Source: Acinetobacter gyllenbergii CIP 110306 = MTCC 11365 (GTDB lineage Bacteria; Pseudomonadota; Gammaproteobacteria; Pseudomonadales; Moraxellaceae). Taken from it: a stretch of DNA of 64,000 bases. The notes beneath the pieces were generated by a model, which made no database searches, was not told where the DNA came from, and saw nothing but the letters and a program-made list of their open reading frames with translations. The stretch lies in contig NZ_ATGG01000025.1 in NCBI RefSeq assembly GCF_000413855.1, positions 1 to 64,000 of the forward strand. Direction: 5' to 3'. The position numbers were made by a program, and so were the translations under genes. Below, piece by piece: positions 55,653 to 64,000 of the stretch (the first letter of the stretch is position 1; each line of letters starts with the position of its first letter).

Positions 55653-55690
55653 GCATAAAAAAGCCACCCGAAGGTGGCTTTTTTATATGC
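55653..55690. terminator. Bidirectional terminator between mrpG and rbfA
   Basis: GCATAAAAAAGCCACC, loop CGAA, GGTGGCTTTTTTATATGC: a long perfect stem with A and T runs on both sides, shared by convergent operons. Confidence 0.92.
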
Positions 55691-55692
55691 AT

Positions 55693-56094
55693 TTACTTTT
55701 GTTCATCTTGCTCTTGTTCAGGTAAATCCTTCACAGCTTCAGCAATCAGACCAAACATATAATTACCGTAGGCATTGGTTTTGTCATAGTGGAAGCGTAA
55801 ACGAGGCGTCACGCGAGTTTTAATACGACGACTCAACTCATGGCGCAAGAAGCCAGATGCTTTATTCAATACATCTAAAGTTTCTTTGTTCGCAGCTTCA
55901 CTTTGATCATCACCAAGTTCACGCCCCATTACTGTGACATAAACTTCGGCATAACCCATATCAGCACTGACTTTCACGGCTGAGATGGTCACCAGACCAC
56001 CCAGACGTGGATCTTTAAGCTCCTGACGGATAAGCTCAGACAACTCACGTTGTACTGAATCCGCCATGCGCTTTAAGCGTTGGCTACCCGCCAT
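55693..56094 (-). CDS. rbfA: Ribosome-binding factor A
   Basis: RbfA binds the 30S subunit and helps 16S rRNA 5'-end maturation, especially in the cold. The 133-residue KH-fold protein shows QRLKRMADSVQRELSELIRQELKDPRLG at the start and LRHELSRRIKTRVTPRLRFHYD in the middle. It overlaps the infB stop by one base and ends the nusA-infB operon here; truB is not found in the window. Confidence 0.97.
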   Translation of the reverse strand: MAGSQRLKRMADSVQRELSELIRQELKDPRLGGLVTISAVKVSADMGYAEVYVTVMGRELGDDQSEAANKETLDVLNKASGFLRHELSRRIKTRVTPRLRFHYDKTNAYGNYMFGLIAEAVKDLPEQEQDEQK

Positions 56095-58808
56095 TAAAGA
56101 CTCCGTTTAATCAATTGAACATCATACACTTCGATCTTATCTTGTGCTTTGATGTCTTTATAGCCTTTGACTGCAAGACCACATTCCATACCAGCACGAA
56201 CTTCTTCAACCACTTCTTTATAGCGACGAAGAGATTCAAGCTCGCCTTGGAACACAACCACGTCATCACGTAATACGCGAATTGGTTTGTTACGGTGTAA
56301 TACACCCTCAAGCACCATACAGCCTGCTGCTGCACCAAACTTGCTTGAGTGGAACACTTCACGCACTTCCGCAACACCCAAGATGGTTTCACGGTGTTCA
56401 GGTGCAAGCTTACCGCTCATTGCCGCTTTAACATCATCAATCAATTGATAAATGATGCTGTAGTAACGAATATCGATACTATCTTGGTCTGCTTTTTGAC
56501 GTGCAGTATTGTCTGCACGTACGTTGAAGCCTAACAATACTGCTTCTGATGATTCAGCTAAAGTCACATCTGACTCAGTGATCGCACCGACACCAGAACC
56601 AATTACACGGACTTTAACTTCATCAGTTGCAAGCTCATCAAGTGCAACATGTAAGGCTTCTAAAGTACCGCGTACGTCAGTTTTGAGTACCACGTTTACT
56701 GTAGGAACATCTTTCTTGCCCATTGATGCCATGATGTTTTCAAGACGCATCGAGCTTGCACGCTCAAGACGCTTTTGACGTTCGCGATCTGCACGAGCAT
56801 CAGCAACTTCACGCGCTTTCTTCTCATCATTCACAACAAGAACTTCGTCACCCGCCATTGGCGCTTCTGGTAAACCTAAGATTTCAACTGGAATTGATGG
56901 ACCAGCAGAAGTAATACGTTGACCATTTTCATCCGACATCGCACGAACACGACCATAAGATGAACCCGCAAGAACCAAGTCACCAATGTTCAAGGTACCG
57001 TTTTGTACCAGAATCGAAGTCACCGCACCACGACCTTTGTCGACACGTGCTTCAATGACCACACCTTGCGCCGCGCCTTCTGCTGAAGCTTTAAGCTCCA
57101 TCAATTCAGCTTGGATCAAGATCAAATCTAGTAAACCGTCAATACCTGCACCAGAGTGTGCTGATACTTTGGCAATTGGCACATCACCGCCCCACTCTTC
57201 AGGTACGATCCCTTTCGTGGTCAATTCATTTAAGACACGGTCTACATCAGCCGACTCTTTGTCCATCTTGTTGATGGCAACAATGATTGGCGTACCCGCA
57301 GCACGTGCATGGTCAATTGCTTCTGCAGTTTGTGGCATTACACCATCATCAGCCGCAACAACAAGGACCACGATATCAGTCGCTTTTGCACCACGTGCAC
57401 GCATAGAGGTAAACGCTGCGTGTCCCGGTGTATCTAGGAAAGTAATAATTCCTTTCTCAGTTTCAACGTGATAAGCACCGATATGCTGGGTAATACCACC
57501 CGCTTCACCCGCAGCCACTTTAGAGCGACGGATACGATCCAGTAATGACGTTTTACCATGGTCAACGTGACCCATGATCGTTACCACTGGTGGACGAGTG
57601 GTTTGCTCACCACGTGCTTCTTCAGCAGCAACCAATAAGTTATCTTCTGCTTGCGTATCTGAAACTAAAACAGGGTTATGACCAAGTTCTTCAACCACAA
57701 GGACTGCAGTATCTTGATCAATGGCTTGGTTCTGAGTTACAAGCTCACCCATTTTCATCAGGGTCTTGATTACTTCACGAACTTTAACTGCCATTTTTTG
57801 TGCAAGATCAGCAACGATGATTTTCTCACCGATCTCAACATCATAAATTTGCTTTTTAACTGGTTTTTCAAAACCATGTTTATTTGCTTGGCTGGTTTTT
57901 AAACCGCGCTTATGGTGGCTTTTGCTGAAGCTTTGTTCTGCTTGCGCATCACCACCACGACCGCCTTTCTTACCAGCGCGTGGGTTTGCTGTTGCACCAC
58001 CACGTTTGATTTCACGGTCTTCCTTATTAAAGGAATCTTCATACGCTTGGCCAACAAGACCTGCGGCTAAAGGTGAATCATCAATCACACGAATGGTTGT
58101 CGTCGCATCATCACTTGAATATTTTGATGCCATTTTACGCATTTGTTCAAGTGTACGTTGCTGTGCTTCTTCAGCCGCCTTACGACGTACTGCTTCTTCA
58201 GTCGCTTTCAACTGAGCAGTTTGCTCTTCACGTGCGCGTTTTTGTTCTGGTGTTTCTGTTGGACGAATAACTGGGGCTTTAATCACCTTATCGCTATTAC
58301 GCTTTTTCACCACAACTGCTGCTTTTGCAGGTGCTTGACCTGAACTATCAGAAGTATGCGCAGCACGCATCGCTTCTAAAGTTGCATTGGCTTTTTGTTC
58401 AGCGCTGTGACGAGCTTTTTGATCTGCTTCATCACGTACTTTTTGTTCAGCACGGACTTTTGCATCAGCTTCTACACGCGCTTTTGCTTCTGCAGCAAGT
58501 AACTCTGGATTTGGCTTAGCAAAAACTTGTTTCTTGCGAACTTCAACATTAATGCTTTTCGCTTTACCTGAAGTACTTGTTACTTTAGCAGTACTCGTTG
58601 TTTTACGTTTCAACGCAATCTTTCCTGTGTTACCACTTTCCTGACCATGTACTTTTTTCAAGTGATTGACCAAAGTATCTTGCTGTTCAGTGGTAATAAT
58701 GTCATCTGCTTTACGCTGTGGTAGACCTGCTTCGCGAACCTGCTCTAGGAGTTTCTCTACAGGACGTTCTACGCTGAGCGCTAACTCTTGAATCGACTTG
58801 TCCGTCAT
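56094..58808 (-). CDS. infB: Translation initiation factor IF-2
   Basis: IF2 is the GTPase that brings initiator tRNA to the 30S subunit. The 904 residues have an N-terminal IF2 domain, a long Ala/Lys/Glu-rich linker (about 90-330), the G domain (GHVDHGKT near 413-420, [12 protein letters not shown]) and the C-terminal beta-barrel domains. Length is standard for the genus. It lies in the rimP-nusA-infB-rbfA operon and close to two initiator tRNA genes, its own substrate. Confidence 0.98.
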   Translation of the reverse strand: MTDKSIQELALSVERPVEKLLEQVREAGLPQRKADDIITTEQQDTLVNHLKKVHGQESGNTGKIALKRKTTSTAKVTSTSGKAKSINVEVRKKQVFAKPNPELLAAEAKARVEADAKVRAEQKVRDEADQKARHSAEQKANATLEAMRAAHTSDSSGQAPAKAAVVVKKRNSDKVIKAPVIRPTETPEQKRAREEQTAQLKATEEAVRRKAAEEAQQRTLEQMRKMASKYSSDDATTTIRVIDDSPLAAGLVGQAYEDSFNKEDREIKRGGATANPRAGKKGGRGGDAQAEQSFSKSHHKRGLKTSQANKHGFEKPVKKQIYDVEIGEKIIVADLAQKMAVKVREVIKTLMKMGELVTQNQAIDQDTAVLVVEELGHNPVLVSDTQAEDNLLVAAEEARGEQTTRPPVVTIMGHVDHGKTSLLDRIRRSKVAAGEAGGITQHIGAYHVETEKGIITFLDTPGHAAFTSMRARGAKATDIVVLVVAADDGVMPQTAEAIDHARAAGTPIIVAINKMDKESADVDRVLNELTTKGIVPEEWGGDVPIAKVSAHSGAGIDGLLDLILIQAELMELKASAEGAAQGVVIEARVDKGRGAVTSILVQNGTLNIGDLVLAGSSYGRVRAMSDENGQRITSAGPSIPVEILGLPEAPMAGDEVLVVNDEKKAREVADARADRERQKRLERASSMRLENIMASMGKKDVPTVNVVLKTDVRGTLEALHVALDELATDEVKVRVIGSGVGAITESDVTLAESSEAVLLGFNVRADNTARQKADQDSIDIRYYSIIYQLIDDVKAAMSGKLAPEHRETILGVAEVREVFHSSKFGAAAGCMVLEGVLHRNKPIRVLRDDVVVFQGELESLRRYKEVVEEVRAGMECGLAVKGYKDIKAQDKIEVYDVQLIKRSL

Positions 58809-58818
58809 CTATTATCTC

Positions 58819-60303
58819 CTAGTTAAACCATGATTCACGTGCTTTCATGATTAACTGACCCGCTTTGTCATGACCTAAACCGTCGATATCAGAAATATCA
58901 TCAGTTGCTTGGTCTGCCAAATCATCAACAGTAACCACACCACGCGCCGCCAATGCATACGCAATCTCAGTCGTCATACCTTCCATACCGAGAAGTTCTG
59001 CACTTGGCTCTTGAATATTTTCTTGCTGTTTCAATGCATCTGTTAAAGCAGCTTCTTTCGCACGACTTTGAAGCAATTCAACTAAATCTGCCTCAAGCTC
59101 GATTTCGTCAAATGTTTCAGCTGGTACATATGCAATCTCTTCTAACGAAGTGAAGCCCATTTCGACTAAAGCCATTGCCAAGTCTTCTTCAATATCAAGA
59201 CGTGTAATAAACATGTCTAAATACTGTTGCGCTTCATTTTGCTGACGAGCACGATACTCTTCTTCTAACATCATGTCGAGTTTATAACCCGTCAATTCCG
59301 ATGCTAAACGAACATTTTGTCCTTGCGAACCAATCGCACGTGCTAACTGATCATTGGTTGCGAAGATGATATCGGCACTGCGTGCATCTTCATCTAAAAC
59401 AATACCTGATACATCAGCTGGCTCTAATGCGCTTGCAATATATTGTGCTGGATCATCAGACCACACCACAACATCAATACGCTCACCGTTTAACTCTTGC
59501 TGTACCGCTTGGATACGTGTACCACGCATACCAATACATGCACCCACTGGGTCAATACGATGGTCATTGGTTTTCACTGCAATTTTAGCACGAACACCTG
59601 GTTGACGAGCAGCTGCTTTAATTTCGATGATTTCTTCAGAAATTTCTGGAATTTCTTTTTTCATCAATGCAATTAACATCTCAGGACGCGCACGCGACAA
59701 TAATAATTGTGCACCACGACCTTCACGGTTGACGTTATACAAGATTGCATTGATACGCTGTTTAGGGCGTAAAATTTCTTTATGAATGGTTTCTTCACGT
59801 GCTAAATACGCTTCAGCGTTGTCGCCGAGATCAATGATAAAGCCATCTTTAGTTTGCTTTTTCACTTCACCGTAAATCAACTCACCCACTTTAGATTCAT
59901 AAGCATCAGCCACTAATGCGCGCTCAGCTTCACGAATCTTTTGTACGATGACTTGTTTTGCGATTTGTGCAGCAATACGACCGAATTCAATCGACTCGAC
60001 TTCCAACTCACGCACATCACCAATTGACCATTGTGATGGATCTACATCAGAAATTGCGTCTTGGCATGCTGGCATTTCATGATCTTCATCCGCCACCACA
60101 GTCCACTGACGGAAGGTACGGTAATCACCTGTTTTACGATCAATCTCAACACGAAGTTGAGCTTCTTCTGAACGTGTGCCTTCGTAAAACTTTTTCTTCG
60201 TTGCCGCAACCAGTGCTTGCTCTAACGCTTGGAAGATCGCTTCACGACTAACACCTTTTTCATTACTAACCGTTTCTGCAACGGTAAGAATTTCGCGGCC
60301 CAT
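58819..60303 (-). CDS. nusA: Transcription elongation/termination factor NusA
   Basis: NusA binds RNA polymerase and RNA and controls pausing and termination. The 494 residues contain the N-terminal polymerase-binding domain, an S1 domain (about 135-200), two KH domains (about 230-345; GACIGMRGTRIQAV, AIGSQGQNVRLASELTG) and two C-terminal acidic repeats (LVEMGFTSLEEIAYV, LAARGVVTVDDLADQ). The infB start follows after 10 bases. Confidence 0.98.
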   Translation of the reverse strand: MGREILTVAETVSNEKGVSREAIFQALEQALVAATKKKFYEGTRSEEAQLRVEIDRKTGDYRTFRQWTVVADEDHEMPACQDAISDVDPSQWSIGDVRELEVESIEFGRIAAQIAKQVIVQKIREAERALVADAYESKVGELIYGEVKKQTKDGFIIDLGDNAEAYLAREETIHKEILRPKQRINAILYNVNREGRGAQLLLSRARPEMLIALMKKEIPEISEEIIEIKAAARQPGVRAKIAVKTNDHRIDPVGACIGMRGTRIQAVQQELNGERIDVVVWSDDPAQYIASALEPADVSGIVLDEDARSADIIFATNDQLARAIGSQGQNVRLASELTGYKLDMMLEEEYRARQQNEAQQYLDMFITRLDIEEDLAMALVEMGFTSLEEIAYVPAETFDEIELEADLVELLQSRAKEAALTDALKQQENIQEPSAELLGMEGMTTEIAYALAARGVVTVDDLADQATDDISDIDGLGHDKAGQLIMKARESWFN

Positions 60304-60340
60304 AAGTCACCTACCGATTTCTTATAAAATTAAGTTAATA

Positions 60341-60865
60341 TTAGTCTTGATAGATTAAATTTGCTTTATCAATATTATTACTATCAATTTCAAGCACATG
60401 ATTACCCTCAACTTCGACCTGAATCAGTTCGTTCTCTAAGTCTACAGACAGTAATTTGGCTTGGAATTTACGACGGTTCTCGACAGCAGCAATTAATCGT
60501 AAAGCCACTTGATGCCCAATGTAGGCAGGCAGTTGGTTCAATTGGAAAAATGGACGATCCCAACCCGGCGAAGACACTTCCAAAGCATATTCACCTGAAA
60601 TTGGATCATGAACATCAAGCATTGCACCCACCTGTTGTGTCACAAGAACACAATCTTGAACGCCAATACCACGCCCGAGTTCAACTTCACCATCTTCATT
60701 TAAGACAGGTTCAGCATTCTCATCTATCGCTTTATCAATATAAATACGTAATAGAGAACGTTTACCTTGTGGCAGGAATTCAATCCCCCACAGATCTACA
60801 CCACACGCAGCTACTGCTGGGGCGATTAGATCATGCAATGCTTGAGATTTATTTGATAATTTCAT
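60341..60865 (-). CDS. rimP: Ribosome maturation factor RimP
   Basis: RimP helps assemble the 30S subunit. The 174-residue protein has the expected two domains ([40 protein letters not shown]) and is the first gene of the nusA-infB operon. The promoter should be in the 100 bases upstream, following two terminators that shield it from the tRNA genes. Confidence 0.97.
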   Translation of the reverse strand: MKLSNKSQALHDLIAPAVAACGVDLWGIEFLPQGKRSLLRIYIDKAIDENAEPVLNEDGEVELGRGIGVQDCVLVTQQVGAMLDVHDPISGEYALEVSSPGWDRPFFQLNQLPAYIGHQVALRLIAAVENRRKFQAKLLSVDLENELIQVEVEGNHVLEIDSNNIDKANLIYQD

Positions 60866-60970
60866 TTACTCTCGTCGCTCTTATACGAGCCAATCAATCT
60901 TAACCGTATAGTGAAGCACGACTATTTGACCAATTGATGTCGAACAACTACACGATAGCTAAACAACCAA

Positions 60971-60992
60971 TAAAAAAGGGCGTAAATCGCCC
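60971..60992 (-). terminator. Terminator upstream of rimP (second of two)
   Basis: GGGCG, loop TAAAT, CGCCC, with the A run at 60972-60977 giving a T run on the minus strand. Confidence 0.7.
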
Positions 60993-61025
60993 CTATGTTA
61001 CACAGAAAAGCAATGCCCACTGTGC

Positions 61026-61057
61026 AAAAAGGCCCACCTTATTGTGAGCCTCTTTTT
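61026..61057 (-). terminator. Terminator after the initiator tRNA genes
   Basis: On the minus strand GGCTCAC pairs with GTGGGCC (one GU pair) and is followed by TTTTT. It lies 8 bases past the first fMet tRNA gene. Confidence 0.75.
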
Positions 61058-61064
61058 AGAAACT

Positions 61065-61141
<77 letters not shown>

Positions 61142-61229
61142 TCAACGTGCAAAAATTATATACAAATATGAAAAAAAGTCAATTTAAGCTTTCATCAAAT
61201 TTGCTTGATTAAGTTGCACCTTAATCAAA

Positions 61230-61306
<77 letters not shown>

Positions 61307-61351
61307 TCAACACAAACACTGCATACACCGAACTTAACTGGTTATTAAGTT

Positions 61352-61436
61352 TGGTGCGGAAGGGGGGACTTGAACCCCCACGCCCGAAAGCACTACCACC
61401 TCAAGGTAGCGTGTCTACCAATTCCACCACCACCGC
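61352..61436 (-). tRNA. tRNA-Leu (GAG)
   Basis: The 85-base gene has a long variable arm, anticodon GAG in the loop TTGAGGT, T arm GGGGGTTCAAGTCCCCC and encoded CCA. The acceptor stem has a T-T mismatch and a G-T pair (5:68, 6:67). Position between secG and the fMet genes matches leuU in enterobacteria. Confidence 0.96.
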
Positions 61437-61492
61437 AGTTTGTGGGACGCATTCTAGTCCTTAAAGTACAAAAAGGAAAGAACTAATTCAAC

Positions 61493-61822
61493 TTATTCAG
61501 TTGTTTTTGGTGCGTTTGATGAAGTTTCAGGCGATGTTGCTGGTGCAGATGTGGTTGTTTGAACAGTTTTCAAACTATATGCATCTGTCGTTTGCTTTTT
61601 GGCAAAAACAGCCAAAGTCAAACTGGTGACAAAAAACAATGCAGTAAAAATCGCAGTTAAACGAGTCAAAAAGTTACCCGCACCCGAAGCACCAAATACG
61701 GTTGCAGCACCGCCACCACCAAATGATGCGCCGGCTTCTGCACCTTTACCTTGTTGTACCAAAACCAAAGCAATAATTAAGATTGCCAAAATAATGTGTA
61801 CAACGAGTATAAAACTATACAT
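61493..61822 (-). CDS. secG: Protein translocase subunit SecG
   Basis: SecG is a small inner-membrane subunit of the SecYEG channel. The 109 residues have two membrane helices (VVHIILAILIIALVLVQQGKG and LTRLTAIFTALFFVTSLTLAVF) and the central glycine-rich stretch GASFGGGGAATVFGASGAGNF. The C-terminal tail is Thr/Ser/Pro-rich. It lies 12 bases after tpiA. No clear terminator separates it from the tRNA genes. Confidence 0.97.
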   Translation of the reverse strand: MYSFILVVHIILAILIIALVLVQQGKGAEAGASFGGGGAATVFGASGAGNFLTRLTAIFTALFFVTSLTLAVFAKKQTTDAYSLKTVQTTTSAPATSPETSSNAPKTTE

Positions 61823-61834
61823 CTCAATTCCTCG

Positions 61835-62626
61835 TTATTTGCTTTGTGCAAATGCTTTTGCGATTTGGTAAAACGATTGCGCATTTAAAGATGCTCCACC
61901 GACCAAAGCGCCATTAATATCTGGACATGCCGCTAATTCAACTGCATTTTCAGCTTTTACGCTACCCCCATAGAGAATAGCCATATTTGCACCAAATGCT
62001 GTAATCTGTTTTAAACCTTCACGAATTTTTGCATGCATCGCTTGAGCATCAGCTGGTGAAGCCGTCTTACCTGTTCCAATTGCCCAAATCGGCTCATAGG
62101 CGATCACAATATTTTGCCATTGTTCAGCCCTGACCACGGCTGCAATATCACAAATTTGTTGTAATACCACTTGCTCTGCTGCACCCTGCTCACGCTGCTC
62201 TAAACTCTCACCTACGCAATAAATAATCTTGAGGCCAGCACTTAAAGCATTTTGTAATTTCGCTTTTAAGATTTCGACATTGTCACCGAATAACTCACGG
62301 CGCTCAGAATGTCCAATTAAAACAAACTCAATGCCACTGTCTTTCAACAATTCAGCGCTCACCTCACCCGTATAGGCACCAGTACCTGCGACACGTGAAA
62401 CATCTTGAGCAACGGTGTAAATCGTTCTCGCTGCATCTTTAAATTGTGTCTGAATGCCGCTTAACGCGATTGCAGTCGGCGCAACTCCAATATGACATTG
62501 CTCTGCTGCAATATTTTCCTGTTGTAATAACTGTTTAAATTCTTCTACTAATTGGAAAGCATTCGCATGCATTGGATTCATTTTCCAATTGCCAACAACC
62601 CAAGGAGTAATGCTCGAGTTCGACAT
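61835..62626 (-). CDS. tpiA: Triosephosphate isomerase
   Basis: TpiA interconverts dihydroxyacetone phosphate and glyceraldehyde 3-phosphate. The 263-residue TIM barrel has the N-terminal GNWKMN (substrate Lys), GHSERRE (catalytic His region), [11 protein letters not shown] (catalytic Glu) and [17 protein letters not shown] phosphate-binding loops. In Acinetobacter it serves gluconeogenesis. secG follows 12 bases downstream. Confidence 0.98.
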   Translation of the reverse strand: MSNSSITPWVVGNWKMNPMHANAFQLVEEFKQLLQQENIAAEQCHIGVAPTAIALSGIQTQFKDAARTIYTVAQDVSRVAGTGAYTGEVSAELLKDSGIEFVLIGHSERRELFGDNVEILKAKLQNALSAGLKIIYCVGESLEQREQGAAEQVVLQQICDIAAVVRAEQWQNIVIAYEPIWAIGTGKTASPADAQAMHAKIREGLKQITAFGANMAILYGGSVKAENAVELAACPDINGALVGGASLNAQSFYQIAKAFAQSK

Positions 62627-62998
62627 ACTTCGCCCGCCTACTGTTAATTTCTCAAAAATGCTGCATATTTTACACGGATTTTTATAAAATTCAGTTTTTT
62701 CTTTTACTGAGCTATAAATGACCCAAAAATCATCATGATCCGTAAAAGTCTCTTTGCTGCCTTGATGATATGATGGTGCTTCACATTCAAATTAAAAGGT
62801 AGTTTCAACTGAATTTATTTGATTCTTTGCAGGATTTATTTCAATCAAAGAAAATTAATTGACAAAAAACTCGATCAGTTCAAAGTTTTAGCTAGGAACC
62901 AAGGCAAAAACAACACTTTCTGTAGTAGTATTTTTGCATAACAAAAGTATAATTTTTAGAATACATATTATAAACATTTATTGTCATAAGGCGGACAG
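62627..62998. other. Intergenic region between divergent tpiA and pilB
   Basis: This 372-base AT-rich spacer contains no credible gene. A TATAAT (62948-62953) lies 46 bases before the pilB ATG but lacks a good -35. A TTGACA (62859-62864) has no matching -10. A minus-strand TAAAAT (62672-62667) may serve tpiA. No repeat or structured RNA was seen. Confidence 0.5.
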
Positions 62999-64000
62999 AT
63001 GTCAGGATTACATACGTCTCCAAAGTTTTCGGGGTTTATTCGACGGTTAGTTGAAGATGGACACATGTCCACGACAATCATGCAGACCGCAATTGATGCA
63101 GCTAAAAAGTCACAACAAGATATCGTTGCACATTTGATTGAACAGCATCGCTTATCTCCTCTGACCATTGCGGAAACCATCGCCATCGAATTCGGTGAAC
63201 CACTTTTCGATCTGGCCGTATATGATACTGCTCTACTGCCTCGTGATCTGGCGGATAACAAACTCATTCAGAAACACAAAGTTGCGCCACTGCTACAACG
63301 TGGACAAATTCTATATGTTGCGACCAGTAATCCCACTAATATCGAAGCATTGGATGCGATTCGCTTCAATACTAAACTGAATATTGAACCGATTATTGTT
63401 GAACACACTAAACTTGAAAAACTGATTGAACAACAGTTTGGCGATTCTGGCAGTTTTGATTTTGGAGAAAGTGAAGACTTTGATCTCGACATTGATGTGA
63501 GTCAAGATCCAAGTAACGAAGAGGATGAAGCACCACAAGGTGATGAGTCTCCAATTGTCAAATATATTAACAAACTATTGATTGATGCGATCCGTATGGG
63601 GGCATCCGACTTGCATTTTGAACCTTACGAAAAAATGTATCGGGTGCGTTACCGTGTTGATGGTGTACTCCGTCAAATTGCCAATCCGCCTTTACAAATG
63701 GCCACTCGCCTCGCCTCGCGTTTAAAAGTCATGTCACAAATGGACATTTCTGAAAAACGAATGCCTCAGGATGGACGGATTAAACTCAAACTCTCCAAAA
63801 CCAAAGCGATTGATTTCCGTGTCAACTCTCTGCCAACATTATTTGGTGAAAAGTTAGTACTGCGTATTCTCGATCCATCAAGTGCCATGTTAGGGATTGA
63901 AGCACTCGGTTACGAAGATGAGCAAAAAGCCTTATTCATGGATGCGTTGGATAAACCACAAGGCATGTTACTGATTACAGGCCCAACAGGTTCAGGTAAA
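62999..64000 (+). CDS. pilB: Type IV pilus assembly ATPase PilB (3' end outside window)
   Basis: PilB is the hexameric ATPase that powers type IV pilus extension, needed for twitching motility and DNA uptake in this genus. The 334 codons in the window show the N-terminal MshEN/N1 domain (residues 8-160), a linker rich in Asp/Glu, the start of the ATPase part (ASDLHFEPYE, YRVRYRVDGVLRQI, SQMDISEKRMPQDGRIK) and the Walker A GPTGSGK, whose lysine is the last codon of the window. The N-terminal domain is of PilB rather than GspE type. Start ATG 62999 has AAGGCGG upstream. The neighbours tpiA-secG match Acinetobacter pilBCD loci. Confidence 0.93.
   Translation, partial: MSGLHTSPKFSGFIRRLVEDGHMSTTIMQTAIDAAKKSQQDIVAHLIEQHRLSPLTIAETIAIEFGEPLFDLAVYDTALLPRDLADNKLIQKHKVAPLLQRGQILYVATSNPTNIEALDAIRFNTKLNIEPIIVEHTKLEKLIEQQFGDSGSFDFGESEDFDLDIDVSQDPSNEEDEAPQGDESPIVKYINKLLIDAIRMGASDLHFEPYEKMYRVRYRVDGVLRQIANPPLQMATRLASRLKVMSQMDISEKRMPQDGRIKLKLSKTKAIDFRVNSLPTLFGEKLVLRILDPSSAMLGIEALGYEDEQKALFMDALDKPQGMLLITGPTGSGK

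Noticed and set aside
56349..58519. Several plus-strand frames opposite infB
   Set aside because: They are shadows of the strongly biased infB coding sequence, including the Ala/Lys/Glu linker, without ribosome sites.

Overview
The window is a stretch of gammaproteobacterial chromosome that I would place in Acinetobacter. The reasons are the gene order and protein sequences: scattered type II secretion genes (gspF-gspG alone), tpiA-secG next to pilB, a ubiE-ubiJ-ubiB operon, recC-recB-recD, hisIE fused, a tandem-PPK2 polyphosphate:AMP phosphotransferase, moderately AT-rich DNA, and weakly conserved Shine-Dalgarno sites with occasional GTG starts. The species cannot be fixed from the sequence alone. 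No rRNA, IS element, prophage or CRISPR array was seen.

Layout. 1-3.6 kb: the 3' part of ETF-ubiquinone oxidoreductase, then an AT-rich accessory patch with a secreted S1 (streptogrisin/alpha-lytic type) protease split by a frameshift, and a lipoprotein. 3.6-9.7 kb: tusA, the corC-lnt pair, a CsaA-like tRNA-binding protein, a DUF2798 membrane protein, an unknown membrane protein and gspF-gspG. 9.9-17.2 kb: priA, a Kef-type K+/H+ antiporter, hslO (Hsp33), a LysE exporter and the cbpA-cbpM chaperone pair. 17.2-24.4 kb: corA, dctA, pnp, rpsO and a serine beta-lactamase-like hydrolase. 24.4-25.0 kb: a non-coding stretch with several hairpins and a candidate minus-strand small RNA. 25.0-34.3 kb: recC-recB-recD (RecBCD). 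The recB-recD junction holds a striking array of 12-bp DnaA-box-like repeats.

34.4-45.4 kb: a DUF697-like membrane protein, an MHS-family transporter, pap, an FFLEELY-motif-like protein, ubiE-ubiJ-ubiB, cytochrome b561, an FAD monooxygenase, a VOC protein and an unknown membrane protein. 45.5-49.2 kb: hisIE followed by an FBH1/UvrD-like helicase and an SMC/RecF-like ATPase whose catalytic motifs are largely degenerate. 49.4-55.6 kb: a complete group-2 Mrp Na+/H+ antiporter operon (AB fused, C, D, E, F, G). 55.7-62.6 kb (minus strand): tpiA, secG, tRNA-Leu(GAG), two identical initiator tRNA-Met genes, rimP, nusA, infB and rbfA, which matches the conserved secG-leuU / metY-rimP-nusA-infB-rbfA order of enterobacteria. 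63.0-64.0 kb: the 5' part of pilB, cut exactly after its Walker A lysine.

Most genes are housekeeping. The stretches worth a second look are the 12-bp iteron array before recD, the helicase plus degenerate-ATPase pair, the frameshifted protease, the candidate small RNA downstream of recD, and several perfect palindromes in promoter regions (before dctA, the DUF2798 gene, mrpA and hslO).
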